Shown in pieces: positions 15,644 to 29,249 of a DNA stretch of 64,000 nt. Source of the stretch: Trachelipus rathkii (lineage: Eukaryota; Arthropoda; Malacostraca; Isopoda; Trachelipodidae); the NCBI GenBank assembly GCA_015478945.1, contig JABUQX010078499.1, positions 1-64,000 on the forward strand, written 5' to 3'. The position numbers and the translations under genes were made by a program. The notes under the pieces are model-generated. The model worked only from the letters and a program-made list of their open reading frames with translations. It did not search any database and had not been told where the DNA came from. The first letter of the stretch is position 1, and every line of letters starts with the position of its first letter.

Positions 15644-15667
15644 AACGGCGTACCACAAGGGAACGCC
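15644..15667 (+). pseudogene. Reverse transcriptase core motif of LINE 1 remnant
   Basis: The codons read N-G-V-P-Q-G-N-A, matching the nearly invariant GVPQG block of LINE reverse transcriptases. About 125 bases downstream (15769-15790) one frame reads L-T-Y-N-D-I-M-I-S, a decayed version of the catalytic (Y/F)xDD block. Their order and spacing fit the palm domain, and stop codons lie on both sides. Confidence 0.72.
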
Positions 15668-16920
15668 ATTCTTCTCTTTACCATTCCTCTTATCAATCTC
15701 TTTTACAAGCAGAATTCTGACCCACTCCCTACCTAAACCAATCACACCAAACTCTAATTACTTACGTACAACGACATCATGATCTCATTTCCTACAACAT
15801 CCCTTGTTATACACAGCCACCGCGCACACACTCCAAGTAATACACTACAATTGATAGTGTGAAAACTGGACTACTGAGCAAACCAATATAATGAATGACA
15901 GCTTCCTCGCTTAAGAGCCTACACTCATTAGATATATACACTCTTCTTACATCCTACAGATTGAATACGGAGCCATCTAAATCCTGCTATTTTCCAACCC
16001 AATAGGTACTATTTGAACACACAACATAGTACCATCTTCCCCTAAAACAAACCCCAAAAAATATTACGGACTCCACTTACGAACATACTAGCATATGAAC
16101 TTTCTCACCTCCCAAAGTCAATTCATTTCAGTACCGCAAAATCACTATCCTCAACTCCAACGGAAATTAAAAACACCCGCCGAAACCCATTCTCCCACAG
16201 AACACAAAACTTTAGCGACAGGAAACACACCCTTAACCTGTAAATAATATCAACAAACAATCACCTGCAAACTAATATAAAGAGCGAGACTCTCCCGCAT
16301 GGTTCCGTTGTTTTTCTGTTAATGGTAAAAGACCACACTATCACAATCTCACCACCTTTATTAAACGTAAAATTTGGACAGATGTAAAACTCATATATAT
16401 CCTCTTGCGCGTACGAAGACATAATCACTGGATGATTCTACTCATAAGACTACCGCCCCACCAATTCCAACATATTACAATAGGAGCTGAGACTAGGAAC
16501 ACATCATACCTTCCCTCACATCCCTTATCCTCATCTTTGTAAAGATGTATGGACACAATTTTACACAGAAAAACTCACTCAATCACACACACACTCCCAT
16601 ACCAATTCGGGGCCCACTCAATACTCTCCACTCCCACTTCCGATTATATCCACCAACATATAAATCCCCCCTCCTCACCAGTCAAACTTTATAATGACAT
16701 CTACAACAACATTCCTCCCCCACCCCCAATAGGTCTTGGCTCTCTCACAAATCCATACAACAATTAACTAAAACACATTCTACAAAATCGCCCGCAATAC
16801 AATACTACTCAAATCACTGTACCCATCCCCGAATCAAGCTCACCGCTCCATGTAAGAATCACTGGTCCAGAAGAACCAAATTAAACCTCGCCCGGACAGA
16901 CAGGCCACTCACCCATCTTA

Positions 16921-17142
16921 TTGCAATATAAAGTTCAGATTCAAACTTGGACAACGTTATATCCCCCATTTGCACTAAGATGTCGTATATACCAGGACAC
17001 AATGGAGCACTTCCTTCTGGATCCCCCTCGACGCCCCGTAACCACTCTTGCTGTAACTTCAATTCTTGACCTGTGGAACCCGCCCAAGAGATGGCGCTTT
17101 CTAGGGTTGGGTCGCATTTTTACTTCGATTGAAAAGTTTTGA
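16921..17142 (+). pseudogene. C-terminal cysteine/histidine segment of LINE 1 ORF2
   Basis: The open frame includes C-R-I-Y-Q-D-T-M-E-H-F-L-L-D-P-P-R. This resembles the conserved 'C..C....ET.EHFL..CP' zinc-knuckle segment at the end of many LINE ORF2 proteins. The second cysteine position is Pro here, consistent with decay. It lies just before the 3' tail. Confidence 0.65.
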
Positions 17143-17145
17143 TGA

Positions 17146-17216
17146 TATTTCGTAATATAACGTAAAATATCGCAAAATATCGTAAAGTATCGAAAAATAT
17201 CGCAAAATGTTTGACC
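17146..17216 (+). repeat. LINE 3' tail: (AAAATATCGY)n-type short tandem repeat
   Basis: The decamer-like unit (TATCG + CAAAA/TAAAG/AAAAA) is repeated about six times immediately after the LINE coding remnant. Simple tandem tails at the 3' end are typical of several LINE clades and mark the element's 3' terminus. Confidence 0.7.
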
Positions 17217-17740
17217 TCAATTTAGTGTTTTTATTCCCCATTGCCACCGAAATTAATAAAAAAAATTAAGAATGTTTTATAAAAATTTAGTTTTGTGGCA
17301 ATAGATTCTAAATACATAAGATGAAAAAATCTAGACAGCCTTAAAATTAATGCATGTTATATTTAGTCTTTAATTAAAATTTAATTTTAAAACCCAAATA
17401 CTCGTATATAGTTAGCTTTAGTTAGGTCTCTAATGCTTTTTTATTGTAAGACTCAAATGTATACAATGTATATATTCTAATAAACCCATCAATGTATTTT
17501 TTGAAGATAGAAGTGAATTTATAATTTGTTATAGTATAGGATTTTAAGATTTTTATAGAAATTTGTGGAGTTCATAATGTTATTTAATGAATTGTAGTCA
17601 ACAAAAAACTGCACCTGAAGAGGTTTCAGAAAGGAAACAAAATTTGTGCTTAAATTTATTAAAAAAGATGTTCTAAATGAATTACTGAGTTGCACGTCTA
17701 AATTTATTATTAATACAAGATACTCCCACAAGGGCTTCTA
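17217..17740. other. AT-rich DNA, nothing recognised
   Basis: No open frame of useful length with family resemblance is present, and no repeat was defined. Confidence 0.5.
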
Positions 17741-18232
17741 TATGATACATTATAATCTAATATTATATATATTATTATATATATATTATTATATATACAT
17801 ATATTAGTATACTATCATATCCTATAGATATATAATTAGTAAATATAATATTTTGAGATACAATATCTCAAGTATATTTAATATTTACCGTATATTATAT
17901 ATATAGTATATATATACTATATAACTAGTAGTATATATAATAATAATATGGTTAAGTTATATATGGAGTTATATTCATATATATATCACTATATATATAT
18001 ATATATATATATAGTATATATTATATATATTTACCCTATTATATATATATATATAGTTATTTACACTGGCGCCCCGTTATCGGCAAAATTTAGGGGGGGG
18101 CCCAAAATTATATTATATATATTATATATATATATATAATATATAACATTATATATATATACTAAATGATATATATATATATATTATATATATATATAAA
18201 TATAACCACTTTATTATCAGCCTTATTGTCAT

Positions 18233-18263
<31 letters not shown>

Positions 18264-18400
18264 TATATGTAGAGAGCAAAATTTTCTACTTATAGTAAAA
18301 AATATAAGTACATATATTTATATGATTATTATATATATATATATACTATCAATATATATAAATATATATATAATATTATCTTATAGTAACAAGTGTTTTC
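17741..18400. repeat. (AT)n microsatellite with short GC-rich insert
   Basis: TA tracts fill the region. A short different segment at about 18060-18105 (GGCGCCCCGTTATCGG followed by a run of eight G) interrupts them and looks like a fragment of another repeat. The open frames in the AT tracts (17948-18139, 18166-18447) are translated microsatellite. Confidence 0.85.
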
Positions 18401-18619
18401 AAGGTTTGAAAATCAAAAATGATAATTCCACAGCCCAATATTTATAATATCTTTCATAATTTACGAAAAAGTTTTATTTCCAAATGAGTATATAACTAGT
18501 AAGATGTCTTATATTATAAAGCACGACTACGCCTTTTTAGCTAATGAAATAAGAATTTAATATTTCTTTTTTTTCTTTCTTAAAATCATTATATATTTAT
18601 CTTATCAAGTGATTTTTTG

Positions 18620-20396
18620 GACCTGAACGTTTCCCCCGCGAATTGCCCTAGTTAACATAGGCCATTAATCTTTAGTTGGAAAATGTTGACCTTAGCCACG
18701 TTTTAATATGTCGTAAGGTACTAAACGACCTTTCACTTGCACAAGTAGTTGATGGAAGTGTGGAAAGTACTTTGATAGCTTGTGGAACTGTTGGGAAAAA
18801 TGTACAATGATTTTGTAGTAATGTGCTGTAACTCATTTTCTCATCTATTTGTTCCCTATCTTAATCATTCCAGAAATTAAACAAAGATTCTGCTTCACCG
18901 AATTAGGTTTTTCAATATTATTTCAGGTTATAATGAGTTCAATTTTTTTTTAAATATCGGAATCGGTTAATTTTCTTGTTCTAACTGGTGCAAAATGCAA
19001 GAAAGGTCGATTTATATTGTGTTCCGAAAATTTGAAACTCAGAGATGAAATGAGAGAATCAAAATAAAGTATAAATGTGAAATTCTGTAGCAAATCCTCA
19101 GCAGAACTTTTTGATGTCCCTGAGGCTTGAATTCCTTTGGAACTGCACTTGGAAATGAAAAATCTTGCAAAAGATTCTTAGATTTTAAAAAATTTCCCTT
19201 TAAAAAGAGACTGCATTATTTTCCTTTCTATATCAGTTTTTAAATATTAAAAGTTTTTCTAGTGACAATGAACCGTCATCCAATTTATACTTTAGTTTTA
19301 AGAATGTTTCCTTAGGCTCCAAATATGGAACTCATATTCGTCATGATTAATTAAACAGCATTAGAAATGCAGAGACTCCTGCATGCCGAGAAAGCTGACA
19401 TACTGCTAGTTTCGTGTGCTGTGCGTTACACTGGATCAGATGAGAGATTTTTTAATATAATTTAGTTTTGGCTAAAATTGTCTAAATATCCTAGTTATCA
19501 AGTACTTGGGCGAGAGCCTAGTCGGGATTTCGGCATAACCAATAGTATATAATTGGCAGCACACGCACATTTCTTGCGAAACATTTTTCATTTTCCACCG
19601 AAATTTCCACAAGGAGGAGTGTCCGTATTTGTTTGCCATCAAATATCCCAGCTTTTCGATCAATTATCCATGCTTTCTTTATATTTGTATAATAAATTAT
19701 TTTACATACTTTAATGGTATTTGCGAAAATTCCTGCGAACTATTTAGGTCATTAATTATTAAATTGATACGATGGGAACAGCAATGAAAAAATTTGGCTT
19801 TAGGTACTGAATCTCTTATTAACTTCTGAACTCCATTTTCTTTGCCATCATGGTGGAGCAACCGCGCATGTCAACCAGTCCAACAAGCTTATCTCATATT
19901 TAAATTGTAACATCTCGTGTAGTAGAACAATACTAATGCTCTGGCTTATATCTTCCAAGCTTTAAGTTTTTTAATAAGAGTAAAGCCTTAAAATTCTTCA
20001 CGTATATCGAGAGGGTTACTTTGAAACTTACAAAAATCGATAGCTGTTCCGTTGTTCCGGATATGTCTGCTGGCCTTCGTCTGCTAAAAGAGAGAAATAT
20101 TTACAATTGTTTATTTCATTCAAATTTTGATTACATATCAACTTTCCACAAATAAATATAAGTTTATTCTGAATCATATGTGAGGTGTATTTAGCTTTTA
20201 CTCCGCTTGATTTCAAATGTTCCACAAAAACAACATCTCCAGCTTTTACTCTGAATTTGAGCAAATCGGAAAAATTGACGGTATCTGCAGTGCTACCTCT
20301 AATAGCGACATCATAAGTGCAACAAAATATTAAAGTAGAAATTATAGGTGCCAATTTTTGCCTATTTCTTTTTAATAAATAAGGGCTCAGCAACAT
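18620..20396 (-). pseudogene. hAT-family transposase pseudogene (DUF4371 / ZMYM-like type)
   Basis: At the upstream end (20396-20028) one frame contains N-R-Q-K-L-A-P-I-I-S-T followed by a D-L-L-K-F-R-V-x-A-G-D segment and later F-S-L-L-A-D-E. These are the conserved N-terminal parts of the DUF4371 region in animal hAT transposases. About 1.2 kb further (18790-18670) the hAT C-terminal dimerisation block is legible as S-E-R-S-F-S-T-L-R-H-I-K-T-W-L-R-S-T. Between them traces such as a NPLDIREEF-like stretch remain, broken by stops and frameshifts. The 5' zinc-finger region is missing, so the copy is truncated as well as frameshifted. No TIRs could be assigned. Confidence 0.85.
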
Positions 20397-22310
20397 GCAG
20401 TTGCTCAGTTACACTAACACGTTAGTAGGCATGCATATAACGCGCTTAGGTCTATATAAGCCTATTTATTCCTATCTTAAATTCCTTGCTGCTACCCATC
20501 ATGATCCAGGGCCACATCTAATAATATTAAGAATTGTGCTGCTTACTCACAATATTGTTGCGAGTGAGGCAATACATTTATGACATACACTGAATTTGTG
20601 CATTTTGGACATTGTTAGCAACATGAATGCATGTCTTTATATTTCTTAGGAAGTGAGAGCTTCACAGTAAAAGGAGCTCAAAATAGATATCTCTTTTAGA
20701 TAGAATGTCTAATATAAGCCAACACAATCTTATCTAATAACTGATCCTTTCATCAATATTTTAGAATACGCTAGCCAAGAAATGTGCAGAATTTTGCAGA
20801 TCTAGCTATTCATAAAGTAAAGGAAAGAAGTTTTTCCTCTTTAGCATCTTTAACATTGTTAACAGTAAATTGGTGTGCCCCCCTGTACGTATTGTTCATT
20901 GGTTGTGTCACCACCGGTTCTTGTGTTTTCATATGGTTTCCTTTTCTCGGGGGGTTTTTAAATTCACCAAGGAATAAGAGCACTCCTTAAAAACTACTTA
21001 TATTAAGGAAATATCCTCATGTTTAGAATTATTGATTTCCAATCTACTGTATATTTTCCCAATATTTGCACGCGCCCGGGACATTTCTGTCCCATCATGT
21101 GGTACTGCACAGGAAAGCAGTATATTTGGCTTGAAAAACTCAAGTACGTTGCCCTATAGCGACACCTAGACATCTTAAGTAAGCACAAATATAGTAGTAT
21201 TGCGCTTCAATGACATTTCTGACGAGTTCTATGGAATTATCAGCAACACTACTGAGCATACCGTCACTCACATGGGTTCTAGTATCAATTCCACAAGTGT
21301 AATAAACGTTTATCTTTAATCCTAGGGTGACCTATTTTTAGAGATATAGCCATGCCTTATCATTTTTTCAGTATTACTTTGTCCAGATAATAATAATAAT
21401 ATTTTAACCACCTCCACTATTCTTTTTGGCTTCTCAAGCACTACAAGTAGTTAACAATCTCTCGTTCTTCCTAGGGACTATTTTTGTGCGAATTACTCAA
21501 CCTATCTCTCATCGTATAATAATTCCCTATTAAATGTAGAGTCATCATAAAAAGCTATTATGCATCTACAGTCTTAATATATCGTGGAAAAACAAAAAAC
21601 TCTTACTTACAATTCCAGCAATTATTTTCAAACGTCTTACACTCTTCGGATTGGAACGCAAGCACAAACGGAACTGACATAGAGGAGGTACCTACATTAG
21701 CTGTGCGCTTACACGTTATGTTCTGTAAGCAAAGGCGTAGAGCCAATCCACCTTCAAACCTACTGAGTCTTCATCAGCCACAGAGAGTAGTTTGCTAAGT
21801 AAATAAAACAAAAGAAAAATTAGGCGTCATTTCTAAGCTATCGATATCACTGGGAAGTCCCTGACATAGTATCGAGAGTAGTAGGCTTAGCAAACTTCAC
21901 TGTAATAAATTAATTACACTATAATAAGGTTAGCCATCTGACTGGATGGAAGAACCTCCGCAACTCTGCTTCTCTGTTACGATATATATTAAATGTATTA
22001 CTTTTGTGCCTAATAGGTCTATCTAAGTAGTTACTAATTTTTCAAATTGATATATAGCTAATACACTATATATATCATAGAATATATATTACCAATCAGT
22101 ACTCAGGATACAACTTATAAGTGCATATTATCAAGATACTATTCAATACAAGTACGTTTCTGAGTCAGCCAATTTCTAACCTTAAAAAAAATTATTTGTG
22201 AAAATCTCTCCACTGGAGATGCACAAAACACTACCAGAGGTGGACCTGGGCCGACCGACTTCACCCGACTTGGCGCCCCTCACATTAACGAGCGCGCCAA
22301 TTGGACGATA
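20397..22310. other. Unique DNA flanking the hAT remnant, no gene recognised
   Basis: Moderate complexity sequence with short open frames (20395-20583, 20784-20990 on +; 21003-21188 on -) that carry no motif I recognise. It might include the lost 5' half of the hAT element, but I could not identify its zinc finger. Confidence 0.4.
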
Positions 22311-23280
22311 TATATAGTAACATATTATAATATATATATATAATCATTACATAGTAGATTATCATTATATGAGGCATTCTCTATATAATACATATGTAAG
22401 ACGTACTATAAGTTATACCACATAATGCTTATATCCCTAGTCGAAATTATAAATATCGTATATACCATAGACTAAGATAAAACACTTGTTCATGGCTACT
22501 GTAGATATCAATATCATGTCGGAAAAATAAGGATAAAAACGTACTATAATATAATATAATTACACAGCGCCTTTATTAAGTATATACGCTGAGAATCTTG
22601 GTCCGAGAGTTTCCCCCGATCAACATAAATATTAAGTATAGGTAATATCTTCTTCTGTTCTTATTAGGGCTTTAACACTTTTTATTATTGTAGAATTCAA
22701 CCTACGCCAAAAAATACGGGAGTGCCAGCATGATGGTGGGCTAACGGGGTCTGTGAAGAAGCCCCATATAGAGAGAACCCTGACGGAGTGTTAGGAATAA
22801 TTTAATGTCAGTATATAATAAAACTAGGTATGTATGAATTAATCATAGCAAAATCTCAGTAAGATAATATATTATATGTAGAATTATAATACAGTACACA
22901 CTATATATTTTACTACGAATTACTTAATTAATATCTGTCACTTATAATCAATAAATCCAATTACCTAAGTAAAATAATTTTACACACCTTTTTAAATGTT
23001 AGACTACAGCCTGGTAGTATTAGTAAAAGTATTTTTTCTTTTTTTATTCCCTATAAATATGGATAGCCGAACTTTTGAAATAGCTATTCGCGAGAAATAA
23101 GTCAGAGAAATAGTGATTAATTAATCGGTATATATATACCGAGAATTATTTCGAGTATATTTCGGTACTCAGAATTAACTTTATAAACCGAAAATATTTC
23201 AGGTATTTTCGGTATTCTGAGGTTACTTTTTATTCACTATTTACTAGGTAATTATATACAACATCAAACCTATATAACAT
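22311..23280. other. AT-rich DNA, nothing recognised
   Basis: Short TA runs and unremarkable sequence. Around 23120-23220 the phrases 'TATTTCGGTAYTC' and 'TATTTTCGGTATTC' occur near each other in the same orientation, a small local duplication. Confidence 0.4.
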
Positions 23281-23401
23281 ATATTAATTATATTATATAT
23301 ATATATATATTAATATATAATATTATATATATATAATATATATATATTAATATAAAATATATATTATAATTATATATATATTAATATATATTATATAATT
23401 A

Positions 23402-23444
<43 letters not shown>

Positions 23445-23544
23445 TATATATATATATATATTATATAATATATATATATATTATAATTAATATATTATAT
23501 ATATATATTAATATAATATTATAATAATATATTATTAAGATATA

Positions 23545-23583
<39 letters not shown>

Positions 23584-24580
23584 TATATATATATAATAAT
23601 ATTAATATATATATAATTAATATATATTATATATATATATATATATCATAATATTATTAATATATATATATTTATAAATATATTAATATATATAATATTA
23701 TAATTAATATATTTAAATATATTATATATATTATATATTAAATATATATATATTATATATATATATTATATAATATATTATTAATATATATATATATAAT
23801 ATATATTTAATATATATATATATATATGATAATATATATTATATAATATATATATATTAATATAATATATTAATATTATATTATATATTTAGAAATACAT
23901 TAATATATATATATATATATATATATAATTAATATTATATATATTTAATATATATATATAATATATATAATATTATAGAATTAGTATATAATATATATAT
24001 AAATATATATATTTAATATATTATATATACTATATATATATTTATATAATATATATATTAATATTATATATATATTATATTAATATAATATATAATATTA
24101 TATTAATATTATATATATATATATATATATTATACCATATAATATTATTATATAATATATATATATTAATATATATTAATATATATATATATATAATATA
24201 TATATACTATATATATATATAATTAATATATATATATTATTATAATATAATTATATTAAATGAAATATATAATATAATTATATAATATATATATATATCA
24301 GATATATATAATATTATAATATTATACTATAACACTCCGTACAGTATTTACTCTTATATAATATATATGAGCTTTTCAATCACTCATGGTACCAACCATA
24401 ATATATAATATATATAATATATATTAATATATATATTAATATATATAATATATATAATATATATATAATAATATAATATATACTATATATATTATTATAT
24501 ATAATATATATATATATATATATAATGGATATTATATATTAAATATATTAAATAGTATGTGTGTGTGTGTGTGTATATGT
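23281..24580. repeat. Long (AT)n microsatellite tract, about 1.3 kb
   Basis: Almost pure TA dinucleotide with ATT/AAT interruptions. It ends in a short (GT)n run at 24557-24574. Confidence 0.95.
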
Positions 24581-26030
24581 ATTGTGAATGGTTAGTGTGT
24601 ATACCAGCGAGCCGTATAGTTAATAGACGAGCTGAATATATGGAATATATATGAAATAGGTACCCTCAAATTTCGAACGTAGTTCAAATTTTTATTATAG
24701 GTACAAGACCTGAACTAGTCACTATCGAGCATTATCTACAAGGAGAGCGAGTCATCGCTTTTCATTGACCATAGCTGAGGAATATCGCATCCTAGTCACA
24801 TACCAATATAGCGTAGCGTAAGCGGACGATTCTTAGTATATATAATTAATTAAAGAGTCAGTAGCTATTATATAGTTATCCTTTAATAAATTATACTGAT
24901 AATTAATATGTAAGAATGTAGTATTTCTATATCTTGTATTCTATCATTTTCTGTTAATTATATATTATTATTATTATTTATATATATTACTTACAACCTA
25001 TTTTTACGCCACTATCTACTATGGCATTTATATTAATATTATCCTATCTTTATATATCGAGCAGTTATATTACTAGTATTTACGCTTTTTATATAAATTA
25101 TATTTGAATTTGCAAATTGTAAAACCATTAGTATGTATTATATCTATATATATGTTGTTTATCCATATAGTGTAGTGTGGATCATTATTATAAGCGGATG
25201 CTATAAATCTTCTTAAAGATAGAATGCATTGGGATGTAAATTTTATCTAAAATAGCAATTAGTTTTTGGATACACACAGTAAGCAGCAAAGAACACGTCA
25301 TTATTTATCACATGTATAATTATTGCTAATGGATTTATATTGCAAATTCCATTATTTATAAGCCTAGTTTCTAATTTGCAACTGCCAAAAATTACTATAT
25401 ATACCTTGATGCCGAATATATGAAGATAATAGATATTTAAAAGTTAAATAATTAGTAGAGTAATCAGTATAATAATTTAACTTCTATACACCTCACAACT
25501 TATCATGTATAATTATATCTTGATGTATTACTACATACCTACTTAGTTAAGGAAAAAAATATATATGTATATATAAGTACTCTGCTAACGAATGATAATA
25601 TAAATAGAGATTTTCACAAAAAACTATTTTAATTAATTCTTACTATAATATTGTGTTTTACCTCAGCTTACCAAAATATAATAGTTTCCCTTTTTATTTT
25701 TGAGCAAAGATAAATTATAAATAATACATGTCTTATATTATATCCACATATAATAGACTATAATATATTATCTATAATATATATATAGTATTTATACATA
25801 TTTATGAGATTGTTAGAGTTATGTTCATTTCTGTTGTATACGAAGTCGCCACTACCACCACTTATTTACCCAAAGGGTAAATTGAAGATTAATAATGGGC
25901 TCTAAAATTCCTGAGATATTCACGTAATGGCACTATACAACTGAGTATGTGCACATGTAGTGCGCTCTATGCAAGCAATTCCTCTCTCACGCATCACTCT
26001 CATCAACTCATTCATCCTATTCATGCGGTC
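24581..26030. other. AT-rich unique DNA, nothing recognised
   Basis: No open frame over 60 codons and no family motif. A (CT)n run at about 26035-26063 marks the right edge. Confidence 0.45.
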
Positions 26031-26350
26031 ATCTCCTCTCTCTCTCTCTCTCTGTCTCTCCTCTATATATTATATTATATTATATATTATCATATAACAT
26101 ATATAAAATAATATATATCACATTATATATATATAATAATAGTTAAAATTAAATTATAATCGTTAATGTATTATACTATATATATATATATATATATAGA
26201 TATAATAAAAAATAAAAATAAACTTAGAATATGAATAAATTATATAGTATAATATATAATATATATATATATTATATATATATATTTATATATATATACT
26301 TACGTTAGTATATATTGTATAGTATATAGATTATATATATATTATATATA
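26031..26350. repeat. (CT)n then (AT)n microsatellite
   Basis: CTCTCT run at about 26035-26063 followed by TA tracts to 26350. Confidence 0.85.
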
Positions 26351-26585
26351 TAAATAGAGGTGACTCCTGCACTCGTTCTACTCGTGCTCACGAGTTAACA
26401 TAATAGAAACGATCTATTTTTTGCAAATTTCATAATGTTACAATAAAATTCTCTTATATTTTTGCGAAAGTTTGGTCAAATAAATGAAATTTTTTGAAAT
26501 TAAAACGAAAAAGGTAAGATTAAACCGCTATTAATTAACGGCTTTTATTAAAATCCACACTTAAATCAGCGGCAGTTCAGAGAAA
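26350..26585 (+). repeat. Dispersed repeat, copy A (pair with 35763-36050)
   Basis: After an AT tract, this segment shares order and wording with 35763-36050. Both begin with a GAGG(T/GC)GACT-like block. Both then contain CTATTTTTTGCAAA, a stretch with ATAATG-TTACAA, a TTTTTGCG-AAAG-TTGGT-CAAATAA block, and AGCCGCTATT/ACCGCTATTA near the end. The copies are in the same orientation and diverged by many indels. It is probably a non-autonomous transposon or SINE-like repeat of unknown family. Confidence 0.72.
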
Positions 26586-26739
26586 TCGAATATGGAGACG
26601 CCTATCTGTGATTTATGAGTGACTTTTAAAAATAAAAGTTAATTCATGGAATAATGAATACTTATACACAAACGATTAGAGAAACAAAAACGTTTACTGA
26701 GAGAGAACTCATGTTAAGTATTTAAATATATGAGTTATC

Positions 26740-26772
26740 TATTATATAATATAGTTTATATAAATTATATTT

Positions 26773-26806
<34 letters not shown>

Positions 26807-27220
26807 ATATATTATTAAATATTTAATAGAAAATATAGAATATATTATAATTATTATAATATAATACTATATATAATATATTATATATTATTATAATATA
26901 TATTATAATTTAGAGAGAGAGAGGGAAGAAGAAGAGAAAGAAGACCACCAGTAGAGCTGATATGAGAGATGTACAGAGAGAGAGAAGGAGAGAGAGAATG
27001 AGAGATGAGAGAAGAGAGAGCCACGATAGTAAGTTACTAGGAAGGGCCACTGCACTAATAATACAAACTTATTATACATATATATAGCAATAATAATACA
27101 AATAAACTCACTCATATATATATAATATAATATATATACGTTTATTTATAAAGTTAATAATAATATACTATATATATAGCTATATATCATATATATATAT
27201 ATTTATATATATATATATCA
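26740..27220. repeat. (AT)n and (GA)n microsatellites
   Basis: TA tracts at 26750-26910 and 27115-27215 flank a purine-rich GAGAGA stretch at about 26912-27020. The 70-aa Ser/Leu frame on the - strand is translated microsatellite. Confidence 0.9.
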
Positions 27221-27229
27221 AAGGCCTCA

Positions 27230-28019
27230 ATGCAAATCATGGAGTTGTGGGAGGATGCAAGTCAAGTCAAAGGTTCGACATGGTCTAATAGCGGCCGTTT
27301 TGAATGTGTTTAACATCATAGATTTGCAAAAAGTAGAAGAAGGAAGTGAGTATCAGACCCTTACAAGTAGTGAATGTAAGAAATTAGAATGAGCATAGGC
27401 TGTTAATCTACTGGCCAAAAAGATATGGGAAAAGGAGGTCATGCCAAAAAAAACAAAATAACTTTCAATTACTCAAAATTTTATGTTAAGAATTTATCTA
27501 AAAACAATGCAAGTTCAAATGGAAATAGGGAATCAAACAACACCAGAGATAAATGAAAAAGAGAACCATCAAACCGTTTTTATTTTTCAAAAATCATTCA
27601 TAAAATACGCCCTTAGTCAGAGAAGGAGTCATGAATGCATTTCTGTATAATTAATTGTTTAGCGATGTAATAGAATGACCAACAACTGTTTTCGTGCGGC
27701 CATCACAAAAATGCAGCTCGTCCGTCAGTAACGACTATATGAGTATTGCTTTATCCCCTGACAGAGAAATTAGTGGCAATGCTGGGATGAAAGACCTCGA
27801 CACAATTCACGGCACTGAATGTTAATCAGTGTTAGCAAAGGGCCAACTTGCTGTTGCCATAAAGTGTTGCCAGTTATTTAGAGGTCTTGTAGCGTTGCCT
27901 AGGTATGAATTTATGAATGTAAAAACAAAAGTGAATTATAGTTCAAAAGGGCGAGGAATTTGAAAGTATAAAAAAAAAAACACTTCAAAGAGTTTGTAAT
28001 AGAAAACTATTAATATTCT
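27230..28019. other. Unique segment, nothing recognised
   Basis: Ordinary complexity but no sustained open frame and no motif that I recognise. It directly precedes the TIR-bounded element at 28020. Confidence 0.4.
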
Positions 28020-28836
28020 CATAAATGGGCGTAGGAAACAGGGGGGGAGCAAGCCCTTGCCCCCCCACCCTAAATCTTGGGAAATAAAAAGACATAGAAC
28101 CTTGAATGTTTGCCAGACGAAGACGTTTTTCTACTCTATATAGTAGAAAAACTGAAAAAAAGGTACAATCAATCGATATATACTGAAGGAGCAATTACTA
28201 AATACTAACGTATTAATAAAACATAAACTACTTTATATATAAATTTTACTGAATTGGAGTTTGGTTTGTCATATTGGCTCCAAATCAAGTAACTGTGTGC
28301 TCTTAATGATCTATGTTTAGTCACCGGGGTTTTCTGATGATCTCCAAAGGTAAGCATGTAAGTAAAGCATTTGAGGGCGGCTGATAAACAAGCTGCTATA
28401 TATATATATTATAATAAATAATATATTAATATAAATATAATAAATAATATATATATAATAATATAATATATAATATATATATATATTATATATATTATAA
28501 ATATATATAATAATATATAATATAATATATATATATTATAATATTTATATATATATTATATAATATAATAAATATTATAATAATATATAATATAATAATA
28601 TAATTATATATATATAAAATATATAATATATATATATAATATAATAAATATAAATATAATAATATATAATATATAAATAATATAATTTCTACTATATATA
28701 TAATATATATATATATATATAAGATAAAAATATAATACTAAATAATAATATATAATATAATATAATATATCAATAAGATATATTATATAATAATAATATA
28801 TATATAAAAATCCAAGCTACGCCCATGAATTTATGC
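28020..28836. mobile_element. TIR-bounded non-autonomous DNA element with AT-rich core
   Basis: The left end reads CATAAATGGGCGTAGG and the right end, read on the opposite strand, reads CATAAATTCATGGGCGTAG, so the outer block ATGGGCGTAG is inverted at the two ends. Just inside the left end is a G-run/C-run pair (GGGGGGG...CCCCCCC near 28041-28068) able to pair. The interior is mostly a (AT)n tract with no transposase. Termini with 'GGGCGTAG' and G-rich subterminal blocks occur in some animal hAT-like elements, but the family is inferred only. No clean target duplication could be confirmed. Confidence 0.6.
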
Positions 28837-28917
28837 CTATTACCTAAATGTGAGTGTGAACATAAAATAAATACATAGTGGGTTTCCTCTTTCAAAGAGA
28901 GTGGGTGGGAAAAAGGT

Positions 28918-29005
28918 TGGTGAGATGTGTGTGGTGTGTGTGTGTGTGTGTGTGTGGTGTAGTGTTGTGTGTGTGTGTGTGTTGTGTGTGTGTGGAGTAG
29001 TGTGT
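28918..29005. repeat. (TG)n microsatellite
   Basis: TGTGTG runs broken by GTAG and TTG interruptions. The 70-aa His/Thr frame on the - strand is its translation. Confidence 0.92.
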
Positions 29006-29249
29006 GATGTAAAGAGGTGGCTCCTCTTAAATCCTGCTATACTGAAAAACAACTAGGAAGACTGAAATGTATTTTTATCAATTTAATTTAATGGATATCG
29101 AACTACTTAGACCAAATAAAGGAGAAATATTCCAACTCCATACCATAGTATAAACATTACAAAGGCACATTGGGCAATATCAGTGCTCGCATATCGAGCA
29201 TTAAATATTAGGAAAATAATTATTTCGATATCAATTCGCATTCGCGAAT

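Larger units (their letters stand above)
13300..17216 (+). mobile_element. Degraded non-LTR retrotransposon (LINE), G-poor
   Basis: The + strand is strikingly poor in G and rich in A and C. In broken frames it carries landmarks of a LINE ORF2 in the right order. An endonuclease-like S-Y-L-Q-E stretch is near 13553. A GDLNAH-like endonuclease motif, off by one base, is at 13910-13926, and an SDH-like P-D-H-L near 14167. The reverse transcriptase core N-G-V-P-Q-G lies at 15644-15661, with a degraded (Y/F)xDD region near 15769. A C-terminal C-x-H-type segment with T-M-E-H-F-L-L-D lies at about 16975-17030. The 3' end carries a short repeated tail. Many stops and indels show it is dead. The clade (Jockey/I-like or other) cannot be set from these scraps. 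Confidence 0.72.
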
